This document shows, one piece after another, positions 1 through 7,845 of a DNA stretch of 16,922 nt. Below the pieces are notes generated by a model that had not been told where the DNA came from, made no database searches, and worked only from the letters and a program-made list of their open reading frames with translations. How positions within the stretch are numbered: position 1 is the stretch's first letter; each line of letters starts with the position of its first letter. Origin of the DNA: an uncultured Bacteroidales bacterium (GTDB lineage Bacteria; Bacteroidota; Bacteroidia; Bacteroidales; Paludibacteraceae); the NCBI GenBank assembly GCA_937915765.1, contig CALGHE010000060.1, forward strand, positions 1-16,922, in the 5' to 3' direction. The position numbers and the translations under genes are program-made.

Positions 1-3000
1 CAAGCTTTGTACATTGCTGAAAACGGAGCGCCTAAAGACGGATGTGCCTACTACTCTATCTCCAACACTCTGGCCGGCGTCTCTCCCACCCCCGACTGCT
101 CTTTCAGAGAAGACGGACGAATTGTGTGGTCTGAAGACTTTGGCGTGATAGACTCTTTCAGCACAAGACCTTATGACGGATGCACGCTTAGTTTCTACGA
201 GACTTCTGCCGACGGATTTCAGAAAGGCAATTACGTCGTAACGTCCGCTCCTGACTCTTCTATCAAAAAAATAGAGCAAAGTTGGGACGGTTCATTCCTT
301 GATTACTCTTACAAAGAAAAAACTTTGTCCGACGCTTCCGGAAAGCCAAACGGCGCAATGCTGTACACCTACTTCGGGAAAGCGTCCGGTACCACATCTG
401 AAGATATTCTGTTCAGCAAAAAAGTTGACGGACCCTTCTGCAAATGCAAAAACTTCTCCTTCTCGTTTCAGTTTTACGGCTTTGACGAATGGGGAACTAA
501 AGGTCTGAGAGTTGCAATCTTGGACGATGCAAACGACACGCTCGCCATCTCTTCGCTAAAGATTGACAACAGCAACTCCAGAAGATGGGAACGCTGCGTA
601 GTCCCTTTCAGCCTTCCTACAAATTACAACGGAGGTGTTAGACTAATGATTATAAATACAACACCATCTGACGATTGGAACTATCTTTCTTTCGACAATT
701 TCCAAATCTCCGTCTGCGGAGAGTCTGCGCCAAAAGCGGCCGTTCAAATTGACAGCGACCCAAACATCTCTTACCTTGGCAACTTTGAATGCGAGGGAGA
801 GGAACATAAAGTGAACATAGTTGACGCGTCTGAATGGGAACGCACCTATCCGGACTTCGGCGTAGCATGGCAAATCTCTTCGGACGGTCAGACTTGGGAG
901 TACCTATCTGCAGAACAATCGGTCACTTACGAAAGTTCCGGAGCCGAGCTGCTCAATTACAGAGCCATCTTTGCAGAGACCAAAGAGGCTGCAGTTCAAG
1001 CTGCAAGAAACGGCAAGCCAGACGACCCTTGCGTCATATTCGGCATATCAAACACCGTAGCGCTTAAATGCAAGCAAGTAGGCTGCAAAGCCCCTGCGTT
1101 TGAAATTGAAGGGGAAGACACTCTGCACATCTGCAGCGACATAAATGACAATGTAAAAATAACTCTGAAGCAGAGCAACAAAACGAATATCAACGAAATG
1201 CAATGGTACTCGTCGCCTGCTGATGCAGACTCATGGACCGCCATTGACGGGGCGACTTTCATGACACTTTCAGTACTGCCTTCAGACTCGACAGACTATC
1301 TGTTCATCGCACGCAACGACACTTGTTTTTCAGACTCTATATTTGCACGAATTAATGTGCATAAAGCCATTGTCTTCGGAGAGTTGAAAGACACAATGTT
1401 GTGCGAAGGCTCTGACTTGACTTTCGAGCCAGTCCTAAAGTCCGGCTCGCCTTCTGACTACGTATGGAACGGCGCAAACAGTCAAGAATCTTCATACACC
1501 ATAGAGAAGGCCGGCCAAAACGCAAAAATAACATTCTATGCGACAGACGGTGTATGCTCATCAGAAGAGCAAACTGTAAATGTAACAGTAGAACCTGTGT
1601 ACAAGTCGCCATGGACAGAGTTCGAAATGAATTACTGCGAAGGCACTCAATTTGAACTGAAATATCCGTTCGCATCAGAAGAAGATTCTATGCAATTCGC
1701 AAACAAATACACTTCAAAATGGTTTGTAAATGACGTGGAATATTCAAACAAATACTCCGAATCTTTCGATCTGAGCGAATCGAGCGTCATCAAACAGGTA
1801 ATCACCTCTTTAAACGTTTGCGGTGATGTAGAAAGTTCTTTCAACGTAAACATAACCAAAAAGCCGGATGTCACACTAACTGCCGACCAGGATTCGGTGT
1901 GCCTCGGTTCTGAAGTTAATTTCACAGCCTCATACACAAATGTGAAAGAGTCTCAGTGGATGTGCATTATCGACGGAGAAGAAACCGTACTGTCCGACAA
2001 ACAAGACCTATTTGTTTCCGTGACTCCCGACAAACCTGCGTCATACTACATTCTTGTGCCCGAAAACGGCTGTCCGGCCATATCTTCAGACACCATCAAC
2101 ATAGTAACAGAAGAGCCTTTGGCTTTCGATTTTGCCGACGTGCCCGAAAAGCTGTGCGCAGGTGACGAAATCTTCCTCTCTGCAACACCAACCGGCGGCA
2201 AACACAGAAATATACAATGGAAGAAAAACGGGACAAAAGTGTCTGATGATTTTTCCTTCACAGACAAACCTACAGAAAAGACATCTTACGAATTTATCGC
2301 AAAGGGGTTCCATTGCGCCGACGTGACCAAAGAATATTCTGTAAACGTGGAATTTTCTGCAGAATTAACGGTAAGCTCTGACAAAACAATCGTATGCGAA
2401 GGCTCTGACATAAACCTTTCGGCAACATACAGCAATGCAGAGTTTTTGGAGTGGCAGTACTCTACAGACAACGTAAACTTCACCGCATTCTCTAATGAGC
2501 AAGTCCCTTCAAAAACATTCGAGCAAAAGGAGATGTTCCACCCTACGTACTTCTTCAGAATGATGGAGGTCGGCTCTGGCTTGTGTCCTGTAGCCTACTC
2601 AAAAACGATAAAGGTGGACGTTGAAAAGATTCTTGACGCAAACGGCTCGACAGACACAACCATCTGCACAGGAACCGACATAACACTCTCTTTAAATTTA
2701 GATGAAGAGCAGCTGGGAAGCCATAAATTCACATGGGACAACGGAACAACCCCTGTAGGTTCTGACGCAACTTACACGGCAAACGGACTGACAGAGAGCC
2801 AGACTTTCAAACTTACAGCCGAGAGCGAGGTTTGCCCTTCTGCCGAACACACTTTCAACATAACCGTTCAGCAGCCTCCTGTTCTGACCCTCAACACAGA
2901 CAAAAGCAATATTTGCGAAGGCGAAAGCCCTGTACTGTCTGCAAACTACAGCACCGCCGACAAACTTACATGGTTCTTCTCATCTGACAAAAAAGGATCT

Positions 3001-4872
3001 AACGCTTCTATACTTTCCGAAGAACTCACGTCAGAACAGAGTGTGACTCCGTCTGTCGAAACCAAGTACTGGATAGAATATCCGGGCAACAAGATTTGCG
3101 CTCAAGCTATCAGCTCCGACACCGTGACCATCTTTGTGGAAAAGCCAAACAAATCAACAATTTCCGAAACTCCTGCAACAATCTGTTTCGGAACATCAGT
3201 GACACTATCTGCAGTGCATACGGAAGGCAAATCCAACGACTTTGAATGGCTCAAAAACGGCACGTCTTTAAACACATCCAAAGGCTTGTCTATAACAGAC
3301 ACTCCTGAAACAAACCCTACAACTTACTCACTGATAATCAAAGGTGTATATTGCAAAAGCGACACTCAAACAGTAGAAATTGCAGTTGAACGAAGCTCCG
3401 AACTTTCTCTTTCGGCTTCTGCCACGGCTCTTTGCAAGGGTGATGAATTAACTCTCTCCGCAGATTACGGCGATGCTACATCTATCGACTGGGAATTTTC
3501 AAATGATGGCAAGATTTACGAATCGTTCGCCAACGACCTTGTCGGCACAAAAATTACAAAACCAAACTCGTCTGCGCACTACAGGCTAAAGAGCGCCGGA
3601 AATGGGGTCTGCCCTGCCGTGTACTCCGCGCCAGTAACCGTAAAGGTGGAAGAGCCTGTTGGAATAACGTTGCCGGAAGATACGCTTATCTGCCCTAACA
3701 CCGGCGCCGCAATACACGCAACAATAGATGGCTCGCCTTCAAAAATCGTTTGGGAAAGCAAAACAGAAGGTTCCGGCTACTCCGTCATTCCGCACTACGG
3801 CGAAACCGTCAATGTGACTCCGACGGCGACAACCTACTACAGACTGACCGCCATGGCTGAGATTTGCGAAAACGCTTCTGACGAGATTATTGTGACGGTT
3901 GATGATGTTCCGACTATGGATTTAACCATCAGCGCCAATGGACTCTGCAAAGGCGATGAAGTAATTTTGACTTCAAACTTTAAAATCGACTCTAACATTA
4001 GATGGTGGGCGAAAACGGCAAACTCCAATTTCACTCTTGTGCAAGAAGGCGGTTCCGAGTTCTCCGACACTCCGGAGAAGCAAACAACTTATAAGGTGAC
4101 CGCAAGCTCTCAAGCCGGATGCAAAGCTGGTGAACTGACCGAAAGCGTTAATGTTTTCGAGCCTGTGAACATCAACGTGGAGGACAAAAAGATATGCGAG
4201 GGCGAATCTGTCTCGCTTTCCATCGAGGGACTTGTAAATTTCAGCGAGATAACATGGACGGCAGACGGCGCTATCGTTGGCTCGGACAAAACATTTGCTG
4301 CGACTCCGACAAGCACAACCACCTACGAAATCTCTGTGAAAAACGGGCTTTGCGAAGGTTCTGCCGAGGCTCTAGTGGAAGTTGTGTCCGCTCCTAAAAT
4401 TACGGCTATAGAAGAGGTTTCAAACAACACATGGCAAATTGAGGTGAACAGCGAGATGCAGCCTGTCTATTTTGAATATGGCGCCGGCAGCGGAACTACC
4501 ACTTCTAATCAGTTTCCCATAAGATACGGAACTGAATATACGGTTTCTGTTTCTAACGAAATAGGTTGCAAGACCGACACAAGTTTCGTCACGCCTACGT
4601 ACGACATAAGGCTGCCGGAGACCTTCTCTCCTAACGGCGACGGCATAGCCGATGCGTTTGTCATAGAAAACATTGACAAATATCCTGATGCACAAATAGA
4701 TATTTACGACAGATTTGGGAAAAAGCTGGTAACAACCAGCGGCGCAAACTACGAGGCGTGGGACGGAACTTACAACGGAGTTCCTTTGCCTTCTGCCGAT
4801 TATTGGTACGAAATTTATGTGCATGAGATAAATAAAGAGTACATTGGACACTTCACTTTGATAAGACAATAA
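1..4872 (+). CDS. Large secreted Ig-like repeat protein with type IX (gliding motility-associated) C-terminal sorting domain, 5' partial
   Basis: The frame is open from base 1, so the start codon and signal peptide lie upstream; the TTG at 7 is not a credible start. Residue numbers below count from that TTG. Residues about 50-240 form a Cys-containing beta-rich region without repeats. From about 376 to 1535 there are roughly 13 Ig-like units of 78-90 residues. Each opens with a motif like [IVL]-C-x-G-[DES] followed by a hydrophobic strand (LSA), then a central Trp, a T-x-Y strand and a second Cys; these begin near 376, 465, 543, 631, 716, 796, 886, 969, 1059, 1142, 1228, 1313 and 1395. The last ~86 residues start LPETFSPNGDG, continue with IDIYDRFGKK and W-DGTYNG, and end HFTLIRQ. 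This is the gliding-motility-associated C-terminal domain used as a type B signal for type IX secretion. Inference: a surface-exposed or released adhesin-like protein. Ligand unknown. No clear terminator follows. Confidence 0.9.
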   Translation, partial: QALYIAENGAPKDGCAYYSISNTLAGVSPTPDCSFREDGRIVWSEDFGVIDSFSTRPYDGCTLSFYETSADGFQKGNYVVTSAPDSSIKKIEQSWDGSFLDYSYKEKTLSDASGKPNGAMLYTYFGKASGTTSEDILFSKKVDGPFCKCKNFSFSFQFYGFDEWGTKGLRVAILDDANDTLAISSLKIDNSNSRRWERCVVPFSLPTNYNGGVRLMIINTTPSDDWNYLSFDNFQISVCGESAPKAAVQIDSDPNISYLGNFECEGEEHKVNIVDASEWERTYPDFGVAWQISSDGQTWEYLSAEQSVTYESSGAELLNYRAIFAETKEAAVQAARNGKPDDPCVIFGISNTVALKCKQVGCKAPAFEIEGEDTLHICSDINDNVKITLKQSNKTNINEMQWYSSPADADSWTAIDGATFMTLSVLPSDSTDYLFIARNDTCFSDSIFARINVHKAIVFGELKDTMLCEGSDLTFEPVLKSGSPSDYVWNGANSQESSYTIEKAGQNAKITFYATDGVCSSEEQTVNVTVEPVYKSPWTEFEMNYCEGTQFELKYPFASEEDSMQFANKYTSKWFVNDVEYSNKYSESFDLSESSVIKQVITSLNVCGDVESSFNVNITKKPDVTLTADQDSVCLGSEVNFTASYTNVKESQWMCIIDGEETVLSDKQDLFVSVTPDKPASYYILVPENGCPAISSDTINIVTEEPLAFDFADVPEKLCAGDEIFLSATPTGGKHRNIQWKKNGTKVSDDFSFTDKPTEKTSYEFIAKGFHCADVTKEYSVNVEFSAELTVSSDKTIVCEGSDINLSATYSNAEFLEWQYSTDNVNFTAFSNEQVPSKTFEQKEMFHPTYFFRMMEVGSGLCPVAYSKTIKVDVEKILDANGSTDTTICTGTDITLSLNLDEEQLGSHKFTWDNGTTPVGSDATYTANGLTESQTFKLTAESEVCPSAEHTFNITVQQPPVLTLNTDKSNICEGESPVLSANYSTADKLTWFFSSDKKGSNASILSEELTSEQSVTPSVETKYWIEYPGNKICAQAISSDTVTIFVEKPNKSTISETPATICFGTSVTLSAVHTEGKSNDFEWLKNGTSLNTSKGLSITDTPETNPTTYSLIIKGVYCKSDTQTVEIAVERSSELSLSASATALCKGDELTLSADYGDATSIDWEFSNDGKIYESFANDLVGTKITKPNSSAHYRLKSAGNGVCPAVYSAPVTVKVEEPVGITLPEDTLICPNTGAAIHATIDGSPSKIVWESKTEGSGYSVIPHYGETVNVTPTATTYYRLTAMAEICENASDEIIVTVDDVPTMDLTISANGLCKGDEVILTSNFKIDSNIRWWAKTANSNFTLVQEGGSEFSDTPEKQTTYKVTASSQAGCKAGELTESVNVFEPVNINVEDKKICEGESVSLSIEGLVNFSEITWTADGAIVGSDKTFAATPTSTTTYEISVKNGLCEGSAEALVEVVSAPKITAIEEVSNNTWQIEVNSEMQPVYFEYGAGSGTTTSNQFPIRYGTEYTVSVSNEIGCKTDTSFVTPTYDIRLPETFSPNGDGIADAFVIENIDKYPDAQIDIYDRFGKKLVTTSGANYEAWDGTYNGVPLPSADYWYEIYVHEINKEYIGHFTLIRQ
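1897..3660 (+). repeat. Higher-order tandem duplication inside the Ig-repeat gene (period about 1.0 kb)
   Basis: Ig units 4, 5 and 6 (starting near bases 1897, 2152 and 2392) pair with units 8, 9 and 10 (near 2911, 3181 and 3430) better than with their direct neighbours. Units 4 and 8 share AISSDT near their ends. Units 5 and 9 share a W-x-KNGT core, a T-D-x-P strand and a KG-x-x-C step. Units 6 and 10 share W-x-[YF]-S-x-D and CP-x-x-YS. The offset is 338-346 residues in each case. This suggests duplication of a block of three or four domains rather than single-domain expansion. It was judged by eye from the translation and not aligned by program. Confidence 0.55.
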
Positions 4873-4912
4873 AACTGATATTGTTGCAAAGAAACAAAAA
4901 AAACATTTTACA

Positions 4913-4944
4913 TTTGATTTTTTTGAAAATAAAATATACTTTTG
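4913..4944 (+). promoter_or_regulatory. Bacteroidota-type promoter upstream of the poly-G lipoprotein gene
   Basis: A TTTG (-33 element) at 4913-4916 is followed after 20 bases by TACTTTTG (-7 element, TAnnTTTG) at 4937-4944 and then C. Both elements and the spacing match the Bacteroidota primary sigma factor consensus. Transcription would begin around 4951, leaving an A/T-rich leader of about 45 bases to the ATG at 4997 with no Shine-Dalgarno sequence. This separates the lipoprotein/barrel cluster from the upstream Ig-repeat gene. Confidence 0.75.
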
Positions 4945-4996
4945 CACTGTAATTTCAATAAAAATATTTTTTTAATTTTAAACATTTAACAAAAAA

Positions 4997-5224
4997 ATGA
5001 GAAAAGGATTGTTTTTTCTACTCCTTCTGTCTTTGATTTCCTGCAAAGACGAAGAAGATTCGTTTTCTTACGAAACGAATACAAAACAAGAGTACAATTG
5101 CAGTGTTACAGACGATGGCTATTTGCATTTTAACAGCCAATTTGCTTTTGATGAACACATGCGAAAAATTGAATCAGGAGGCTTAAAATCATCAACACAA
5201 GGGGGGGGGGATTTCTCTCTTTAA
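4997..5224 (+). CDS. N-terminal part of a frameshifted, possibly phase-variable, lipoprotein
   Basis: The reading frame from ATG 4997 encodes a typical lipoprotein signal: MRK, a Leu/Phe-rich core, then the lipobox LISC with Cys16 as the lipidated residue. The following KDEED is acidic just after the Cys, as is common for Bacteroidota lipoproteins. The frame runs through a tract of ten G (5201-5210, read as Gly-Gly-Gly) and stops at 5222-5224, giving only 75 residues. The next frame stays open from the tract to 6432, so this is the front end of one longer gene. A tract of 8 or 11 G would join both parts into a lipoprotein of about 477-478 residues. As sequenced the gene is OFF or broken. A sequencing error in the homopolymer is the main alternative. 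Confidence 0.8.
   Translation: MRKGLFFLLLLSLISCKDEEDSFSYETNTKQEYNCSVTDDGYLHFNSQFAFDEHMRKIESGGLKSSTQGGGDFSL
5201..5210 (+). repeat. Homopolymer of ten G inside the lipoprotein coding region
   Basis: Ten consecutive G follow CAA at 5198-5200. No other G run of similar length occurs in the window, and it lies in an A/T-rich gene. The tract sits exactly where the two open frames of the lipoprotein meet, so a gain of one G or loss of two restores one frame. This arrangement is typical of slipped-strand contingency loci. Confidence 0.95.
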
Positions 5225-6432
5225 ACGAGCTTAAAAACGCACTAGAATGCAAAAATGCACTACGCAGTGCCCCCGATACCGTCGATGATTCAGAAGAAGG
5301 TTCTATTGACGAATACTATCTTTGTAAATGTGAAGACATTTTGGACGGCAATCCTCTTATGAATGTTTTAGATACAACTTTACGAATTTCCATTGGTGAT
5401 TATTTTTATAAAATTACGGAATGGGGGACATTTAAAAGCGACATTAAAAACAAAACTCAAGTAGAAAATCTAATTGACTCTTTTTATGTCTATAAAAATA
5501 AATTTTCAAAAATCAACGAATCGGAATACGTTTTCGAGAACATTGTTTTTTGCCCTAAAGTCACTAGTAAAGACAGTATAGATTTGATTGAAGATTGCGG
5601 GTCATCTTTAAGGTCTTCGGTATCAAGTTCGGACATGGCAACATACAAGATAAACAAAAAAAATCTTTGGAAGATTGGTTTCTGCCATGTGAGAACTAAA
5701 AAATTCAGCAACAATAGAAGAATGGAGTTAAGATTCCACTCTACAAACTTTTTGTTTTACACTTCTTCTGGCATAAAAATAACAATGGAGAAAAAAAAGA
5801 AAATACTAGGTATTCCCTATTGGAAAAGTATCTCTTCCACAGAAAACAGAGTGCTGGGATTCAACAATTTTGAATTTGAATACAAATTAGCACAACCTGT
5901 TCCTCCTATGTCCGAACTAGATCCATACCCAGCTAATTACAAAAATGCTTCTGCTAAGATTGGAGGCGTGACAGTCGATTTAATTTTAGACCAAGCTGTG
6001 AGAATTCCTTTTATATCTGACATTTCAAAATGTCCGGCTTGGGTTGTTGACAATGGATACTTAACACAAAATGAAGCTTCTAAAATATGGGATGCGTCAT
6101 TCAAGGAAGCCATGAAAGTCATAAGATCGAAAGGAAAATCAATGCTTTCTAATACAATTTACAAAACTCAAAATGACCCTCTCCAAACTCTTCAAGAACA
6201 AAATTGGGATGGTTCAAAAATAAAACAATCTTTAGTTGGTGAAATTGAATTTGGAGCAGGAGGCACAAAAACAATAACATTCCACCGTGCTTTCGGCATA
6301 ACCGTTTCATATAATACATCAGTTGGTGTAAAACCATTTTTGCCAACAAAAATCACTTTTGGTGACGTCGATTTCTACGCTGCCGTAAAATATGGAGGCA
6401 AGTGGAAAGGCATCAGATTTTACTCAGAATAA
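5203..6432 (+). CDS. Body of the frameshifted lipoprotein (lacks its own start in this configuration)
   Basis: This frame is open from the G tract to the TAA at 6430-6432 and continues the lipoprotein begun at 4997, about 410 residues. Its own first ATG is at 5359, with no Shine-Dalgarno or promoter in front of it, so independent translation looks unlikely. I do not recognise the family. The visible content is a polar, Lys/Asn/Ser-rich beta-type protein with scattered Cys, a central Lys-rich stretch, and a C-terminal region ending KWKGIRFYSE. The gene is strikingly A/T-rich: 12 of 60 bases are G/C at 5461-5520, against 29 of 60 at 6601-6660 in the next gene. That hints at different ancestry. 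The following barrel gene starts 5 bases after this stop, so the two are probably co-transcribed. In the ON state the product would be anchored in a membrane and probably act with the barrels; function unknown. Confidence 0.75.
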   Translation, partial: GGGFLSLNELKNALECKNALRSAPDTVDDSEEGSIDEYYLCKCEDILDGNPLMNVLDTTLRISIGDYFYKITEWGTFKSDIKNKTQVENLIDSFYVYKNKFSKINESEYVFENIVFCPKVTSKDSIDLIEDCGSSLRSSVSSSDMATYKINKKNLWKIGFCHVRTKKFSNNRRMELRFHSTNFLFYTSSGIKITMEKKKKILGIPYWKSISSTENRVLGFNNFEFEYKLAQPVPPMSELDPYPANYKNASAKIGGVTVDLILDQAVRIPFISDISKCPAWVVDNGYLTQNEASKIWDASFKEAMKVIRSKGKSMLSNTIYKTQNDPLQTLQEQNWDGSKIKQSLVGEIEFGAGGTKTITFHRAFGITVSYNTSVGVKPFLPTKITFGDVDFYAAVKYGGKWKGIRFYSE

Positions 6433-6437
6433 GAAAA

Positions 6438-7109
6438 ATGAAAACATTAGCAAAAGCTCTGTTTACTACAATGTTAGCACTCTCTGCTTTGTCTATTGCA
6501 AAAGCAGATGACGATCATGAATTTATTTTTTCGCTGAAAGGCGGAGCATCCTACATTCCGGTCACTGCAGACGCGGAGATAAACATGGGCGTGTTCCTGA
6601 CCAAGAACCTATCCGCCAATCTGGGCATCAGATTTCAGGAGACAGGCGAAGAGTACATTTCAGGCGAAAGACTAAGTTACGAATGGAGCTTCAACGAAAG
6701 GATTTACAACATGCTTTTCCCTCTGTCAATCAGAGGCATCTTGCCAATCTGCAAGAACGAGAAGCGCGCCTGGCAGCTAATTGCAGAACCCGGGGCCATT
6801 TTCCAGCTGTTCCCGACAGACAACTTCACAGCCGAATTTTACGGCTACAAAGATGGCAAGCTGGGCACTTGGTACGAAAACTGCAGCTATACGCACGACA
6901 ACATTTATGTCTTCTGGAGTTGCAAATTCGGTATGGAGCTACAATTGAAAAACAGTCTGGCATTCTCTTTAGGGTATGAGATGAACAATCAAGACCCATA
7001 TAAAAAGAGACGAAAGACCGTGTTCGAAGACGTTGAGTTCAACAACAAAATTGACAAGCGGAAACAGTTGTACCACTACGCTTTTGTTACACTTTCTTAC
7101 TATTATTAA
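6438..7109 (+). CDS. Predicted outer-membrane beta-barrel protein (223 aa)
   Basis: The start was set at ATG 6438, 5 bases after the previous stop, because it gives a clean signal peptide: MKTLAKA, a hydrophobic stretch, and cleavage after AKA near residue 23. An upstream in-frame extension would overlap the previous gene and bury the signal. The mature protein alternates polar and hydrophobic residues in short strands (FIFSLKGGASYI, NLGIRFQ, FGMELQL, LAFSLGYEM) and ends in aromatic YHYAFVTLSYYY, as expected of an outer-membrane barrel of about eight strands. The family was not recognised. It lacks the length and motifs of PorP/SprF-type proteins that often accompany type IX substrates. It is likely in one operon with the lipoprotein before it and the smaller barrel after it (16-base gap). 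Its base composition is richer in G/C than the lipoprotein gene's. Confidence 0.8.
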   Translation: MKTLAKALFTTMLALSALSIAKADDDHEFIFSLKGGASYIPVTADAEINMGVFLTKNLSANLGIRFQETGEEYISGERLSYEWSFNERIYNMLFPLSIRGILPICKNEKRAWQLIAEPGAIFQLFPTDNFTAEFYGYKDGKLGTWYENCSYTHDNIYVFWSCKFGMELQLKNSLAFSLGYEMNNQDPYKKRRKTVFEDVEFNNKIDKRKQLYHYAFVTLSYYY

Positions 7110-7125
7110 TTGATAAAAAATTAAA

Positions 7126-7671
7126 ATGAAATTTGCAATAAGTTTTATAGCGATTCTGCTATATGCAACATCTGCATTTGCAGGACACAAGCTGCACCCA
7201 GAGATAGACATCACGGGAGCTTTCGGACTAAAAGAGCACGGCACTTACGACATCGACGAGTCGCAATCGAGCACCGGCTCGCTAAGGGTCAAAGTGATGT
7301 ACGACATCAATCCTAAAATTTCAGCAGGTATAGGGTGCGGGCTGGACGGATACCACTTCCCAGACTACAACACATTCCCTGTGTTCGCTTCGGCAAGTTA
7401 TTTCCCTTTCAAAAAAAGGAAGTTTCATGTAATGAGCGACTTAGGCTATTCGCCCAAAATATCTGAAAATTTCGAAAAAGGTATGCTGTTTGACCTCGGA
7501 GTCGGCTACAGAACCTTTTTCAGAGAATATTTCGGCATGAATTTTTTCATCTATTACAATCTGAAACAATTCAAGAAAAACGAAACATTGATGTTCGACG
7601 ACAAGCCTTATACATACAAATACAACCAGAAAAGGCACTCTATTGCATTTGGTCTAGGATTTGTATTCTAA
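7126..7671 (+). CDS. Predicted outer-membrane beta-barrel protein (181 aa)
   Basis: The protein starts with a short signal peptide (MKFAISFIAILLYATSAFA, cleavage before GHK). The mature part has amphipathic strands such as SLRVKVMYDI, ISAGIGCGL, VFASASYFPF, FDLGVGY and MNFFIYYNL, and ends in IAFGLGFVF with a C-terminal Phe, the usual signal for outer-membrane barrel assembly. About eight strands fit 160 mature residues. The family was not recognised. It is the last gene of the lipoprotein/barrel/barrel cluster, 16 bases after the first barrel, and a hairpin terminator follows at 7683. The two barrels are alike in size and build but are not obvious recent duplicates. Role unknown; structural, porin-like or adhesive are all possible. 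Confidence 0.8.
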   Translation: MKFAISFIAILLYATSAFAGHKLHPEIDITGAFGLKEHGTYDIDESQSSTGSLRVKVMYDINPKISAGIGCGLDGYHFPDYNTFPVFASASYFPFKKRKFHVMSDLGYSPKISENFEKGMLFDLGVGYRTFFREYFGMNFFIYYNLKQFKKNETLMFDDKPYTYKYNQKRHSIAFGLGFVF

Positions 7672-7682
7672 ACACACCACTC

Positions 7683-7727
7683 AGAGCGGACAGCCTGCAC
7701 AGTCAGGCCGTTCGCTCTTTCCTTTTT
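7683..7727 (+). terminator. Intrinsic terminator of the lipoprotein/barrel cluster
   Basis: A 15-bp imperfect stem (7683-7697 with 7704-7718, one A-C mismatch and one G-T pair) closes a 6-base loop and is followed by TTCCTTTTT. It lies 12 bases after the last barrel gene and before the thrS promoter, so it insulates the two units. Confidence 0.75.
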
Positions 7728-7811
7728 ACCGCACAGCCCCAAAAGAAGAAAAAGAGCGTAAAAAAAATAATGTTTTTCCTCTTAAACTCATCACTTTTTA
7801 AAATTTTGATG

Positions 7812-7819
7812 TACATTTG
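7812..7819 (+). promoter_or_regulatory. -7 promoter element of the thrS operon
   Basis: TACATTTG followed by C matches the Bacteroidota TAnnTTTG -7 box. No clear TTTG was found at the expected -33 distance, so the upstream half is weak. Transcription would begin around 7826, giving a leader of roughly 55 bases that consists largely of the hairpin at 7846-7867. Confidence 0.55.
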
Positions 7820-7845
7820 CACAATTTTTCAAACAAATGGTTAAT

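Noticed and set aside
7..9. TTG as the start codon of the Ig-repeat gene
   Set aside because: The frame is open to base 1 and the residues after the TTG are not a signal peptide, although the protein carries a secretion sorting domain. The true start is upstream of the window.
4420..4947. 175-residue minus-strand open frame at the end of the Ig-repeat gene
   Set aside because: It mostly overlaps the well-supported sorting domain on the other strand, and its translation has no recognisable features.
5359..5361. ATG 5359 as an independent start for the lipoprotein body
   Set aside because: No promoter or ribosome binding site precedes it, and the frame is open further upstream into the G tract, in register with a lipoprotein signal if the tract changes length.
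6438..7671. The two barrel genes as PorP/SprF-type partners of the type IX substrate
   Set aside because: At 223 and 181 residues they are much shorter than PorP/SprF proteins, and I see none of that family's usual motifs. They are also separated from the Ig-repeat gene by a promoter.
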